This document shows, in pieces, positions 46,070 to 55,397 of a stretch of DNA of 64,000 bases; position 1 is the first letter of the stretch; the number at the start of each line of letters is the position of its first letter. The translations under genes and the position numbers were made by a program. Source of the stretch: JAFDZO01 sp044226845 (GTDB taxonomy: Bacteria; Bacteroidota; Ignavibacteria; Tepidaquicellales; Tepidaquicellaceae); contig JBGAGG010000001.1 in NCBI GenBank assembly GCA_044226845.1, forward strand, positions 248,001 to 312,000, written 5' to 3'. The notes beneath the pieces are model-generated. The model did not search any database. It was not told the DNA's origin and was given only the letters and a program-made list of their open reading frames with translations.

Positions 46070-46564
46070 ATGAGCACTGAGTGCAATATTCTGGCAGATA
46101 CATTTGAATCTGTAAGAGCATTAACAAAAGGGTTTCTATCAAGAGTAGATACCGCACAGATAAACGATACACCGGTTATCAACGGAGTAGAACTAAATTC
46201 ACCTTACTGGATTACAGCGCATCTTGCATGGGCAGAAAGTTTTTTAATTTATAATGCGCTTGGCGGCGATGCAAAAAAGTACGAATGGCTGAATGAATAC
46301 GGCTTCGGAACAAAGCCCGCTAATATAAAAACAAGACCTTCTTACACTGAAGTGATGCAGATATTCGATGAAGTTCACGTTAATTCAATGGCGCATTTAA
46401 GAGGACTCGATGATTCCTTCCTCAATGAAAAAAATAAATTCGGTATGACATTTTCCGGTAAGGACGATAACAGAATTATCGTGCACCACGCAATAAGACA
46501 CGAGCCTATGCATGTTGGCCAGTTAACATGGTTTATGAAATCAAAGGGCCTGCCCACAGTTTAA
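46070..46564 (+). CDS. DinB-family protein 4
   Basis: 164 residues. Metal-type His in WITAHLAWAESFL and the late HHAIRHEPMHVGQ, where the spacing is HxxxH. More distant from the minus-strand trio and lacks their YPPI block. First gene of a likely operon with the O-methyltransferase (11 bases), FKBP and PTS enzyme I genes. Substrate unknown. Confidence 0.82.
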   Translation: MSTECNILADTFESVRALTKGFLSRVDTAQINDTPVINGVELNSPYWITAHLAWAESFLIYNALGGDAKKYEWLNEYGFGTKPANIKTRPSYTEVMQIFDEVHVNSMAHLRGLDDSFLNEKNKFGMTFSGKDDNRIIVHHAIRHEPMHVGQLTWFMKSKGLPTV

Positions 46565-46575
46565 AATAAAACTTT

Positions 46576-47217
46576 ATGGATTTTTTAGATTCAAAGATAC
46601 AGGATTACGCAGATAAGTACACAAGCCCTGAAAGCGATGCGCTTCGTGAACTGAATGAAGAAACTCATGCCAGCGTTGCCTCCCCAAATATGCTCAGCGG
46701 ACATATACAGGGAAGAATTCTTGCTATGATAAGCAGGATGATAAAGCCGAAGTATATTCTGGAAATAGGAACGTACACAGGCTACTCTGCAATTTGTTTA
46801 TGCGAAGGTCTTGAGTTTGGCGGCAAGCTTATCACTATAGATATAAACAGCGATATGGAGGCTATAAATAAAAAATATTTTGATAAGGCAGGCGTTGGAG
46901 GCAAAATAAAAAAATTGACAGGCAATGCGCTGGAAATAATCCCGAAGCTGGACCACGGTATTGATCTGGTTTTCATCGATGCAGATAAAACAAATTATGC
47001 AAATTATTATGACATGGTTTTTGATAAGATGAATGCCGGCGGAATGATTTTAGCAGATAATGTTTTATGGAGCGGTAAAGTTTTGCTTGAAGAAAAAGAT
47101 ATGGACGACGATACAAAAGCCCTTGCAAAGTTCAATGAAAAAATAATGAACGATAACAGAGTTGAAAACATTCTTTTGCCCGTAAGAGACGGGCTAATGG
47201 TTATCCGTAAGAAATAA
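46576..47217 (+). CDS. Class I SAM-dependent O-methyltransferase (catechol/caffeoyl-CoA type)
   Basis: 213 residues. SAM motif I ILEIGTYTGYSAICLCEGL (about 70-88), the metal-binding VFIDADKTNYANYYDMVF (D-A-D-K) and LADNVLWSGKVL. This is the bacterial metal-dependent O-methyltransferase family that methylates catechol-type hydroxyls. No signal peptide. Second gene of the operon. Substrate not predictable. Confidence 0.9.
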   Translation: MDFLDSKIQDYADKYTSPESDALRELNEETHASVASPNMLSGHIQGRILAMISRMIKPKYILEIGTYTGYSAICLCEGLEFGGKLITIDINSDMEAINKKYFDKAGVGGKIKKLTGNALEIIPKLDHGIDLVFIDADKTNYANYYDMVFDKMNAGGMILADNVLWSGKVLLEEKDMDDDTKALAKFNEKIMNDNRVENILLPVRDGLMVIRKK

Positions 47218-47224
47218 TTAAAAA

Positions 47225-48007
47225 ATGAAAATTAAACTTAAAATGAAAAAATATTTTGTATTATTTATATTAATATTCATAGTTAAATTCTCCTATGCAG
47301 AGGATACTATAACAACTGCTTCAGGATTAAAGTATATTGTAGTTAACGGCAGCGGAGATAAACCGACCGTTGCAGGTATGGTAGCAATAGTTCACTACGA
47401 CGGTTATCTGCTCGACGGGAAAAAATTCGATTCTTCCCGCGATAGGAACGAACCGCTTGAGTTTGTACTTGGTGAAGGACAGGTAATAAAAGGCTGGGAT
47501 GAAGGCGTTGCGCTTATGAAGATCGGTGACAAATACAGATTTATTATTCCTTCAAATCTTGCTTACGGTTCTAAAGGAGCAGGTAATGTTATTCCGCCTG
47601 ATGCAACATTAGTTTTTGATGTAGAAGTACTGGGCATTGATAAGGCTAGAAAATCCATTGCTTCTGAAATGCTTATGATAACATTTGAGAAAAATATTGA
47701 TGAAGCAATTAAAAGATATTATGAAGCAAAAGAAAAAGAATTTGATGATTATAATTTTAAAGAAGGCCAGCTGAACGAACTCGGCTATAACTTTCTGCAG
47801 GGAAAAAGATACGATGATGCAGTTAAAGTTTTTGAATTAAACATAAAAATGTTTCCTAATTCTGCAAATGTTTATGATTCAATGGGTGAAGGCTGTATGT
47901 TGAAAGGAAGCAAAGAACTTGCAATATTAAATTACAAAAAATCACTGGAGCTGAATCCAAATAACGATAACGCAAAAAAAATGCTTCAGCAGCTTGAGGC
48001 CAAATAA
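47225..48007 (+). CDS. Secreted FKBP-type peptidyl-prolyl isomerase with TPR repeats
   Basis: 260 residues. A signal peptide starts at MKKYFVLFILIFIVKFSYAE; the true start may be the ATG at 47243 rather than 47225. FKBP domain at about 30-140 (VAIVHYDGYLLDGKKFDSSRDR, FVLGEGQVIKGWDEGVALMKIGDKYRF, LAYGSKGAGNVIPPDATLVFDVEV). C-terminal TPR-like repeats follow (about 190-255, ANVYDSMGEGCMLKGSKELA then ILNYKKSLELNPNNDNAK). A periplasmic folding helper. Operon member. Confidence 0.9.
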   Translation: MKIKLKMKKYFVLFILIFIVKFSYAEDTITTASGLKYIVVNGSGDKPTVAGMVAIVHYDGYLLDGKKFDSSRDRNEPLEFVLGEGQVIKGWDEGVALMKIGDKYRFIIPSNLAYGSKGAGNVIPPDATLVFDVEVLGIDKARKSIASEMLMITFEKNIDEAIKRYYEAKEKEFDDYNFKEGQLNELGYNFLQGKRYDDAVKVFELNIKMFPNSANVYDSMGEGCMLKGSKELAILNYKKSLELNPNNDNAKKMLQQLEAK

Positions 48008-48019
48008 CACACCGAAAGA

Positions 48020-49756
48020 ATGTCTAATAATAAAGAAATCATATATACAGGAATTGCAGCATCACCCGGAATTTCCATAGGGCATGCTTATGTTTACACA
48101 CGCAATCAGATAAAAATTAATTCAGGTATCATTGCCGATGGCGATGTGGAAAAAGAGCTTGATGAGTTTAAAAAAGCGATTGAGTTTTCCGTTAAGGAGT
48201 TAAATAAAATTTATGCAATTTCCAAAGAAAGAATCGGCGAAAAGAAATCGCAGATATTCGATGCGCAGCTCGAAATTCTTAACGATAAGTACTTTTTAGA
48301 AAGCGTTATAAACCGCATCATAAAAGATAAACGGACTGCGGGGTATGTTTTTGACGACGAGATTTCAAAGCTCGGGAAAATTTTACTTGCTGCTGAAGAT
48401 GAATACATGAAGGAAAGGTTCTCCGATATTAACGATGTGAAGAACAGAGTTATCAGAAATATGAAACGCGAGAAACTTGTATCGAAAGTTGAAGAGAATT
48501 CAATCATAGTTGCTCACGAGCTTACACCTGCCGATACAATATTATTCAGTAAAAGAAAAGTTCAGGGATATATAACTGATGTAGGCGGAATCACTTCACA
48601 CGCAGCTATTATTTCCCGCGCGCTCAGAGTCCCTGCCGTGGTGGGAATGAAAAATGTTTCACATGGAGTTACAACGGGCGAGCTTATTATAATAGACGGT
48701 TACGACGGCATTGTAATAAGGCACCCAAAAAGCGAGACAATCGAAGGCTATGTTACGAAGCTTTCTGAGTATAAAGAATACGAAAGGAAACTTTTTGAAG
48801 TAATAGATCTGCCCTCTGAAACTTCAGACGGTAAAAAAATTGAGCTTACTGCCAATATTGAGTTCGATGAAGAAATTGATTTCGTTACAACTTACGCCCA
48901 TTGCGGAATCGGCCTTTACCGCACGGAGCATCTTTTCATCGAAAAGGGCGACTTCCCCTCTGAAAAAGAGCAGATAGAAGAGTACACTCATATTGCAAAT
49001 GTTACTCATCCTAACAGCGTAACAATCCGGACCTATGATATCGGCGGCGATAAGCTGCTGCCTACATCTCATAAAGAAGCCAATCCTTTTCTCGGTTGGC
49101 GCGGAATAAGAATCTGTCTGGATAGAGTTGAAATTTTTAAAGAGCAGCTCCGCGCAATACTGATTGCATCAGCTAAGAAAAATGTGAAGATAATGTTTCC
49201 GATGATTTCTTCTATTCCTGAGATCCGTGAGGCAAGAAAGATTTTAAAAGAAGTGAAGAAGGAATTGAGCGATGAAAAAATTGCATACGATAGACATATA
49301 CCCGTCGGCATGATGATTGAAGTTCCCTCTGCTGTTTTTCTTGCAGAGGAGTTTGCGAAGGAAGTTGATTTCTTCAGCATAGGCACAAACGATCTTGTGC
49401 AGTATATTCTTGCAGTCGATAGAGGCAATGAGCTAATCTCGGGATTGTTCAAAGAGTTTCATCCGGCAGTGCTTAGAGCTATAAGTAAAATTGTTGCTGC
49501 TGCGCATAAGAATGAAATTAAAGTTAGTGTCTGCGGCGAGATGGCATCGAATCCTCTTGCATCGGCAGTGCTAATCGGGTTGGGAGTAGATGAGCTATCG
49601 GTTACGCCGAACGTTTTCCCGAAGATAAAGCAGATCATCCGCACAATTAATCTTAAAGAATTAAAAGCATTTTCAAAAGAGCTGCTTGCGCTTACAACTG
49701 AACAGGAAATAAAACTGAAGCTGAATTTATTTTATAAGGAAAGGATAGGGATATGA
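48020..49756 (+). CDS. ptsI: Phosphoenolpyruvate-protein phosphotransferase (PTS enzyme I)
   Basis: 578 residues, full length. N-terminal phosphohistidine domain with active His194 in GGITSHAAIISRALRVPAVVG and an HPr-binding helical insert; C-terminal TIM-barrel PEP domain (GLYRTEHLF, GTNDLVQYILAVDRGNELIS, MIEVPSAVF). It takes phosphate from PEP to start PTS phosphorelay. No HPr or EII gene lies in the window. In organisms without sugar EIIs this enzyme is often part of a regulatory PTS; whether that holds here is unknown. Confidence 0.95.
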   Translation: MSNNKEIIYTGIAASPGISIGHAYVYTRNQIKINSGIIADGDVEKELDEFKKAIEFSVKELNKIYAISKERIGEKKSQIFDAQLEILNDKYFLESVINRIIKDKRTAGYVFDDEISKLGKILLAAEDEYMKERFSDINDVKNRVIRNMKREKLVSKVEENSIIVAHELTPADTILFSKRKVQGYITDVGGITSHAAIISRALRVPAVVGMKNVSHGVTTGELIIIDGYDGIVIRHPKSETIEGYVTKLSEYKEYERKLFEVIDLPSETSDGKKIELTANIEFDEEIDFVTTYAHCGIGLYRTEHLFIEKGDFPSEKEQIEEYTHIANVTHPNSVTIRTYDIGGDKLLPTSHKEANPFLGWRGIRICLDRVEIFKEQLRAILIASAKKNVKIMFPMISSIPEIREARKILKEVKKELSDEKIAYDRHIPVGMMIEVPSAVFLAEEFAKEVDFFSIGTNDLVQYILAVDRGNELISGLFKEFHPAVLRAISKIVAAAHKNEIKVSVCGEMASNPLASAVLIGLGVDELSVTPNVFPKIKQIIRTINLKELKAFSKELLALTTEQEIKLKLNLFYKERIGI

Positions 49757-49809
49757 GGTTTTCACTAATCATAAAGAATTATTAGAAAGATAACTGATAG
49801 GTAAAGAAG

Positions 49810-51105
49810 TTAATTCAAACCAAATTTAGATTTTAAATATAAATATAGTTTATCTTGTAGACCTTCTGAACCGGCTCCGCCATAAATACCACTACTTGAA
49901 AACAATTTATCTGCATCCTTATCAGATATTTTGGTAAAATAGTTCATAATTTCTTTTTTGTAAGAATTCGAATTTTTAGAAATTTTTGGATAGATATCTT
50001 TGATTAGTCTAAAAAATGCTCCAAGTCCTGTTGTTTTGCAAAGTATGTAATCGTAATAATATGATGAATATACAAGTTTTCCTTTCTTATTTACTTTTTC
50101 TGGCCAAGCACTAGGATAAGCTTCAAATAGAGCGTAAAGGTAATCTTTCATAAATTGAGCAATGTCTTTATACTCATTGCCCCCATTTATATAATCTATA
50201 AGATATTTATTCCAAATGCCGGATTTGAAAAGAGCCAACATTCGCTTTACGAAAAAAGCTTGCGAAAATAAACCTTCTCCTTTTCCTAACAACTTAATCA
50301 TAGAATAAATAGGTGAACTTTCATTGTTGTTTAAATGAAGAGCTAAATCATGTGCAAGTCGTATGTCATTTTGCAGATTCCCTTCTCTATCGGTTTGTGG
50401 AGCAGAACCGAATATGTCATAGTATAAAGACCTATTAACAGGTTTTTGGTTAAAATTAACAGTCGCAAATATTTGTCCGACTTCATATACATCAAAACCA
50501 ACTAAAAAAGTCATAATAAATTCAAAATCATCTATTTGCCCTTGCGTTTTTTCATCTACAGAATTGTATAACAATTTTGTTCCATAAAATCTATGTTGAC
50601 CATCAACAATTAAAGTGATACCTGTATTATTTGGAATATACAATTTATAATAGTCATCAGATTGATGTCGATAAAAACAACAATCCAGTTCCGATGTATA
50701 ACTATCATGTATGATTTGTTCAGTCAATTCAACTTCATCATTTTTTAATTTTTCTTTAGTGTCAATAACAAGGTCATCGCTTTCGAATGAACGATTGTAT
50801 AGTATTAATGATGATGGAAATAATCCAAGCGATTTACCTATGTTTATCTGTTTAATTTCTTCTCGTAAGTATAGTTGAATTTCTTTTAGTTTTTTCTCGC
50901 TTAATTGACGTTGAAATTCAGTAGTTCTAGTTGTATACTTAATCTTTGAGCCATCAAACGGATCAGTGGTATCTTCCTTTCTTTCGGTTAACTTAAAAAT
51001 ACTGTTAAGTTGCTGAAAAGTTATTTTTCCAGTGAATACCAATCCATTTTGGAGTTGTCTTACTTCTATTACATCAATAACTATATAGTTTTTAAGGTTA
51101 ATCAT
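49810..51105 (-). CDS. DGQHR-domain protein
   Basis: About 431 residues from the ATG at 51105, which overlaps the upstream stop by eight bases; the frame is open upstream to an ATG at 51129 that would overlap by 32 bases. The family motif V-D-G-Q-H-R lies near residue 170 (TLIVDGQHRFYGTKLL), followed by FATVNFNQKPVNRSLYYDIFG. DGQHR proteins include DndB, the repressor and modification-linked partner of phosphorothioation, and many orphan members in DNA-modification and phage-conflict islands. The rest of this chain (60-160) is unlike DndB. Molecular role unknown. Confidence 0.75.
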   Translation of the reverse strand: MINLKNYIVIDVIEVRQLQNGLVFTGKITFQQLNSIFKLTERKEDTTDPFDGSKIKYTTRTTEFQRQLSEKKLKEIQLYLREEIKQINIGKSLGLFPSSLILYNRSFESDDLVIDTKEKLKNDEVELTEQIIHDSYTSELDCCFYRHQSDDYYKLYIPNNTGITLIVDGQHRFYGTKLLYNSVDEKTQGQIDDFEFIMTFLVGFDVYEVGQIFATVNFNQKPVNRSLYYDIFGSAPQTDREGNLQNDIRLAHDLALHLNNNESSPIYSMIKLLGKGEGLFSQAFFVKRMLALFKSGIWNKYLIDYINGGNEYKDIAQFMKDYLYALFEAYPSAWPEKVNKKGKLVYSSYYYDYILCKTTGLGAFFRLIKDIYPKISKNSNSYKKEIMNYFTKISDKDADKLFSSSGIYGGAGSEGLQDKLYLYLKSKFGLN

Positions 51106-51799
51106 CAAAGGCATTTTTTTCAGGTTCAATTAGAATGGGAGCATTGGAACTATTTAATGTAGAAATATTTGATTCTGTTGATAAATTTTCAATAGCTTCA
51201 ATACTGCTTAATCTTGTTTCAATAGAAGCTACCATTTCAGTTAAATCATTCAAAGTCTTTTCAAATTCACTTTTCATAACATTTTGTATTACAAGTTGGA
51301 TGTTATCATTTAGTCCTTTGTCAATTTTTTCATCTGAGCTATTTTTAAACTCCTCGAATTTCTCTTTTTGCTCTTGTCGAAAATCTCTAAAATCATTTTT
51401 AAGATCGTCTATAGCTTTGATCAAATCTGTTTTAATTTCTTTTCTGGATTTTTCTTCTTTTTCCATTGAAGAAATACTTTCAGTTTTCTGCTCATTAACC
51501 CTATCTGAAATATTTTTGTATCCAAATATGGCTAATAAAATTAAGACTAACCCTGTTATACCTACAATATAATTTAATAAACTCAATTGTTTATCGTAGT
51601 ATTTCTCTTTTGTGTCTGCCAAATTGTTAGATAATTCCGTAACTTGCTTATTTAATTCATTGATACGATCATTATATTTGTTTTCTAATTTAGCAGTTGT
51701 TGTATCCGATAAATCAAAACTATTCTGGGCTTGAATTTTTAAGTTGCTTAATAATAATAGCAAACCAACTATAAGAATATTTGTAATTAAAATTTTCAA
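51098..51799 (-). CDS. Membrane coiled-coil protein coupled to the DGQHR gene
   Basis: 233 residues. Signal-like helix (1-24, ending QAQN), a coiled coil (about 35-65), a central membrane helix (LLNYIVGITGLVLILLAIFGY, about 72-92), then a long second coiled coil (about 95-200) rich in Lys/Glu (SSMEKEEKSRKEIKTDLIKA), and an acidic tail. Topology: outer coil outside, C-terminal coil in the cytoplasm, or the signal region is the first helix of two. The stop overlaps the DGQHR start, so they are translationally coupled. Not recognised otherwise. Confidence 0.65.
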   Translation of the reverse strand: MKILITNILIVGLLLLLSNLKIQAQNSFDLSDTTTAKLENKYNDRINELNKQVTELSNNLADTKEKYYDKQLSLLNYIVGITGLVLILLAIFGYKNISDRVNEQKTESISSMEKEEKSRKEIKTDLIKAIDDLKNDFRDFRQEQKEKFEEFKNSSDEKIDKGLNDNIQLVIQNVMKSEFEKTLNDLTEMVASIETRLSSIEAIENLSTESNISTLNSSNAPILIEPEKNAFDD

Positions 51800-51984
51800 A
51801 AACTATTTTGATTTTTATTAATATAGTAGTTACAATAAAATTTTACTATACATAATCTAAAACGTTTTATAGAGTATTTTTTGTAACTCTATTTTGCATA
51901 ATTAACAGGTATTTTTCCATTTTATCTTTCCTTTTTTTCCATAATCTTTGTATTCCCCAAATTAACTAAAACTCATTCTTCTAT

Positions 51985-53019
51985 ATGCCTGAATGGTTAC
52001 TAAATTTAATAATTATAATTGCTAAAATTGCAGTTGTGCACGGCGTTTTGCTTACATGTGTAGCTTACACTGTATATCTTGAAAGAAAAGTTTCGGCTTT
52101 TATGCAGGATAGAATCGGACCAAACAGAGTCGGACCGTTCGGACTCCTTCAGCCGCTTGTTGACGTAGTAAAGCTTCTTATGAAAGAGGATATTGTTCCG
52201 GTGAATGCAAATAAATTCGTTCACTCGCTTGCTCCCGTTATTTCAATCATGGTAGCGCTTTCTACTTTTGCAGTTATTCCTTTCGGAGATCATATTACAA
52301 TCGCAGGAAGAAGCATTCATTTACAGATTGCCGATGTTAACGTCGGAGTTCTTTACTTCCTCGCTCTCGGCTCACTAGGTGTTTACGGTGTTACGCTCAG
52401 CGGATGGTCATCTAACAGCAAGTACTCGCTTCTCGGCGGACTTCGTTCTTCTGCGCAGATGATTAGCTACGAACTTGCTATGGGACTTGCAATCCTTCCT
52501 ATAATTTTAATGAACGGTTCGCTTCAGTTAGATACTATCGTTATCAATCAGCACGGATGGCACTGGAATATGATACTTCAGCCTGTCGGCTTTATAATTT
52601 TTATAACATCTGCTCTGGCAGAAACAAACAGGCATCCGTTCGACTTCGCAGAAGCAGAGCAGGAGCTTGTTGCCGGATATCACACAGAGTACTCCAGCAT
52701 GAAGTTCGCATTGTTCTTCCTTGCCGAGTATGCAAACGTTATAGTAATGTCAGCCATTATTACCACATTATATTGCGGCGGATGGCAGATTCCTTTTATT
52801 CACTCAATGGGATTATCCGAAACACTTGTTAGCATTCTGCAGGTATTAATGTTCTGCGCTAAAACATTCTTCTGGGTATTCTTCTTTGTCTGGATAAGAT
52901 GGACGATTCCGAGATTCAGATATGACCAGCTTATGAACTTAGGATGGAAAGTTTTTATTCCTTTAGGAATTATCAATTTAGTTATAACAGGACTTGTATT
53001 ACTTTTAATGAAACAATAA
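51985..53019 (+). CDS. nuoH: NADH-quinone oxidoreductase subunit H (isolated)
   Basis: 344 residues. Eight membrane helices and the intact NuoH blocks: ERKVSAFMQDRIGPNRVGPFG, LLQPLVDVVKLLMKEDI, AEAEQELVAGYHTEYSSMKF and the late LPRFRYDQLM-like IPRFRYDQLMNLGWK. It forms the quinone-binding and proton-path link between the peripheral and membrane arms of complex I. No other nuo subunit lies in this window, which is unusual because nuoH normally sits in a nuo operon. Probably other subunits are elsewhere in the genome. Confidence 0.95.
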   Translation: MPEWLLNLIIIIAKIAVVHGVLLTCVAYTVYLERKVSAFMQDRIGPNRVGPFGLLQPLVDVVKLLMKEDIVPVNANKFVHSLAPVISIMVALSTFAVIPFGDHITIAGRSIHLQIADVNVGVLYFLALGSLGVYGVTLSGWSSNSKYSLLGGLRSSAQMISYELAMGLAILPIILMNGSLQLDTIVINQHGWHWNMILQPVGFIIFITSALAETNRHPFDFAEAEQELVAGYHTEYSSMKFALFFLAEYANVIVMSAIITTLYCGGWQIPFIHSMGLSETLVSILQVLMFCAKTFFWVFFFVWIRWTIPRFRYDQLMNLGWKVFIPLGIINLVITGLVLLLMKQ

Positions 53020-53067
53020 TACACTCTCACGAGTTATAAGAGTTATTAAATATATTATTAAAAAAAA

Positions 53068-53556
53068 TTGAAAAAACTAATAGCGGGAATTTTTTTAATA
53101 ATAATCTTCTGCGCAAACGTAAAAGCGCAGACTTATTATGAATTTACAGCCACTGACCTTGACGGCAATGAAGTTTCACTAACGAAGCTTCTTGAAAAAG
53201 GTCCCGTGCTCATCGGTTTTTGGGCAACATGGTGCTCTCCCTGCAAAGAGGAGATGAAAGAGATGCAAAAGATATATGATAAGTATAAAGCCCAGGGCTT
53301 CACTTATCTTGCATTGAATCAGGATAATCAGAAATCATTATCTAAAGTAAAGCCTTACATTGAATCACACAGCTATACTTTTCCGGTTGCATTCGATACG
53401 GATAAAAAAGTGTACGAAGGCTACAGCGGCAGAGATGATATTCCTTACTCAATTTTAATCGATAAAAATAAAAACATCGTAGCAGTTCACAAAGGATATT
53501 TAACAGGCGATGAAAAGAAAATCGAAGCAGAAGTAAAAGCCCTGCTCGGTAACTAA
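53068..53556 (+). CDS. TlpA-like periplasmic thioredoxin
   Basis: 162 residues from a TTG start, 48 bases after nuoH. Signal peptide KKLIAGIFLIIIFCANVKAQ. Thioredoxin-fold with active site WATWCSPCKEEM (CSPC), cis-Pro block DIPYSILIDKN. TlpA/ResA-type proteins are reductive thiol donors in the envelope. Strong terminator follows. It precedes an outer-membrane protein and an Omp28-like protein that also holds a CxxC. Confidence 0.92.
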   Translation: MKKLIAGIFLIIIFCANVKAQTYYEFTATDLDGNEVSLTKLLEKGPVLIGFWATWCSPCKEEMKEMQKIYDKYKAQGFTYLALNQDNQKSLSKVKPYIESHSYTFPVAFDTDKKVYEGYSGRDDIPYSILIDKNKNIVAVHKGYLTGDEKKIEAEVKALLGN

Positions 53557-53571
53557 ATTTTGTTAAATAAG

Positions 53572-53597
53572 AAGGCGGACTTTGCTCCGCCTTTTTT
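53572..53597 (+). terminator. Rho-independent terminator
   Basis: AAGGCGGA / TCCGCCTT 8-bp stem, CTTTGC loop, then TTTT. Ends the TlpA transcript. Confidence 0.9.
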
Positions 53598-53704
53598 GTT
53601 TTCAGTAGTAACAAGTAATAAGTATTAATTAGTACTTTCCTTCCTTTGGAAAGCGGGAAAATCCACAGGCAACCAAAAATCGTATTATATAAATCATTCT
53701 TATA

Positions 53705-55366
53705 ATGAAAAAAATCTTTTTTCTTTTTTTTATTCTATGCTGTAGTGTATCATATTCACAGATAGAAATTCCAAAACTGAAAGTTGATGCATCGCTCAAT
53801 AATCTGCTGAGATACGGTAACGGATACGAATACACAGGGCTGAATAAAACTCCAAAAGAGTATTTTGAAAATCTTACAGATTTAAGAGTAAATGTTAATA
53901 ACGTTATTATCGGTCTGCGATACGAGATAAGCGACCCGATAGAATACGGCCGCAATTTTAAAGGCATAAGAAAAAGATTTGCCGAGTATTCACACGATAT
54001 CGGAATATCAGTCCGCGCCGGTGATTACTGGGATATAGTTTCACGCGGTATGACTATGAATATTTTTGAAGACAGATCGCTTGGCTATGATACAGGGCTT
54101 GACGGAATAAGATTGGTTTATAAAAATTCATTCGGCAATACAAAGTCATTCAAGCTGAAGACAGCTTTCCTTGGCGGCAATATGGAGTACAGCGATTACC
54201 TGAACCCGAACAGAATAGAGACATACAAAGTAAGAGATGCAAACGTAGAAATTTCCCCATGGAAAAATTTCACGCTTGGTACAAACTATGTTTTCGCAAA
54301 AGGAAAAATTCCTAATTCAATTGATACAACTAATATAAAAGCGGAACTACCTGAAGTTTATCTCGGTTTTAGCTTTAGAGATTTTAATTTTTATTCATCA
54401 TACGCTCATAAAAGTGTAATGTCAGAACCGAATAATTCACCGAACTATTTAGGCTTTTCTTCACAGGGTGACGGATTATATTCCTCGCTTTCATATTCGA
54501 AGGCAGGACTCGGTATTACGCTTGATTATAAAAATTACAGATTCGATTTAACAGGACCCGATAACAGAAGCACGGACAGACCGACAAAATTATTACCGTT
54601 CCAAAATCCACCGACAGCGCAGAAAGAGCATACATCGACATTGATTTCAAGAAATCCGCACGTTACAAATTTTAACGATGAAGTCGGCGGACAGCTTGAT
54701 ATTATTTATGTTGCTTCGGAAAAACTTTATTTCAATTTAAACTTTGGTGTTGCTTCTGAGCACTACCAGTACGCAGATATAGATACAACGGCAGTTGTAA
54801 GTTATCAGAGAGTAGCAAGAGATAACAGCTTTATCCCCGAGCTTTCGAATGATGCATTCAATCCTTTCTGGGAATATTTTATTGAATCAGAATATTATGC
54901 AACAGAGAAGCTCTATACAAAATTAGCTTTTTCAAGACAGAGCAGTGTTGTTTACAATCAGATAAATCCGGGTTCATCAGAGAAAATTTTAACATCAACA
55001 ATTCCCGTTGAAGTAAGATATGAGCTTGATAATAATTTTGCTTTGAAAGTAAATCTTGAGCAGCAATGGGAATATAACTCAATAAGAACAGGTGAAAAGA
55101 GTTTTATGAATCAGTATGCATCTGTTAATCTTACAAAATCCCCTTACTTAGGATTAACTGTCAGCGGTGAGTTTACCAATGATAAAGAAGAGCCGACCGG
55201 AAAAAGCAGCTGGTTTCTCGGTGAAATAATTTACAAGCTCAATCAGAAAAATCAGTTAACATTCTCATACGGAAGCGAAAGAGGCGGCCTGAAGTGCACT
55301 AACGGTATCTGCCGTTATGTAAATCCGTTTGAAGGATTCAGAGCAACAATACAGACAAGTTTTTAA
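53705..55366 (+). CDS. DUF6029-like outer membrane beta-barrel protein
   Basis: 553 residues. Signal peptide MKKIFFLFFILCCSVSYSQ. The text DASLNNLLRYGNGYEYTGLN, followed by a repeated strand pattern with aromatic ends (FNFYSSYAHKSVM, KLYFNLNFGVASEHYQYADI, KLYTKLAFSRQSSVVYNQI) and a final FRATIQTSF, is that of an outer membrane barrel of the DUF6029 type described from Bacteroidota. No enzyme motif. Probably in one unit with the Omp28-like lipoprotein 31 bases downstream. Confidence 0.7.
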   Translation: MKKIFFLFFILCCSVSYSQIEIPKLKVDASLNNLLRYGNGYEYTGLNKTPKEYFENLTDLRVNVNNVIIGLRYEISDPIEYGRNFKGIRKRFAEYSHDIGISVRAGDYWDIVSRGMTMNIFEDRSLGYDTGLDGIRLVYKNSFGNTKSFKLKTAFLGGNMEYSDYLNPNRIETYKVRDANVEISPWKNFTLGTNYVFAKGKIPNSIDTTNIKAELPEVYLGFSFRDFNFYSSYAHKSVMSEPNNSPNYLGFSSQGDGLYSSLSYSKAGLGITLDYKNYRFDLTGPDNRSTDRPTKLLPFQNPPTAQKEHTSTLISRNPHVTNFNDEVGGQLDIIYVASEKLYFNLNFGVASEHYQYADIDTTAVVSYQRVARDNSFIPELSNDAFNPFWEYFIESEYYATEKLYTKLAFSRQSSVVYNQINPGSSEKILTSTIPVEVRYELDNNFALKVNLEQQWEYNSIRTGEKSFMNQYASVNLTKSPYLGLTVSGEFTNDKEEPTGKSSWFLGEIIYKLNQKNQLTFSYGSERGGLKCTNGICRYVNPFEGFRATIQTSF

Positions 55367-55397
55367 AATTTTATAATCCTTATCAGGAGAAATATAT

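Noticed and set aside
49810..51105. A complete Dnd phosphorothioation system
   Set aside because: No DndA, C, D or E-like genes adjoin; only the DGQHR motif is shared.
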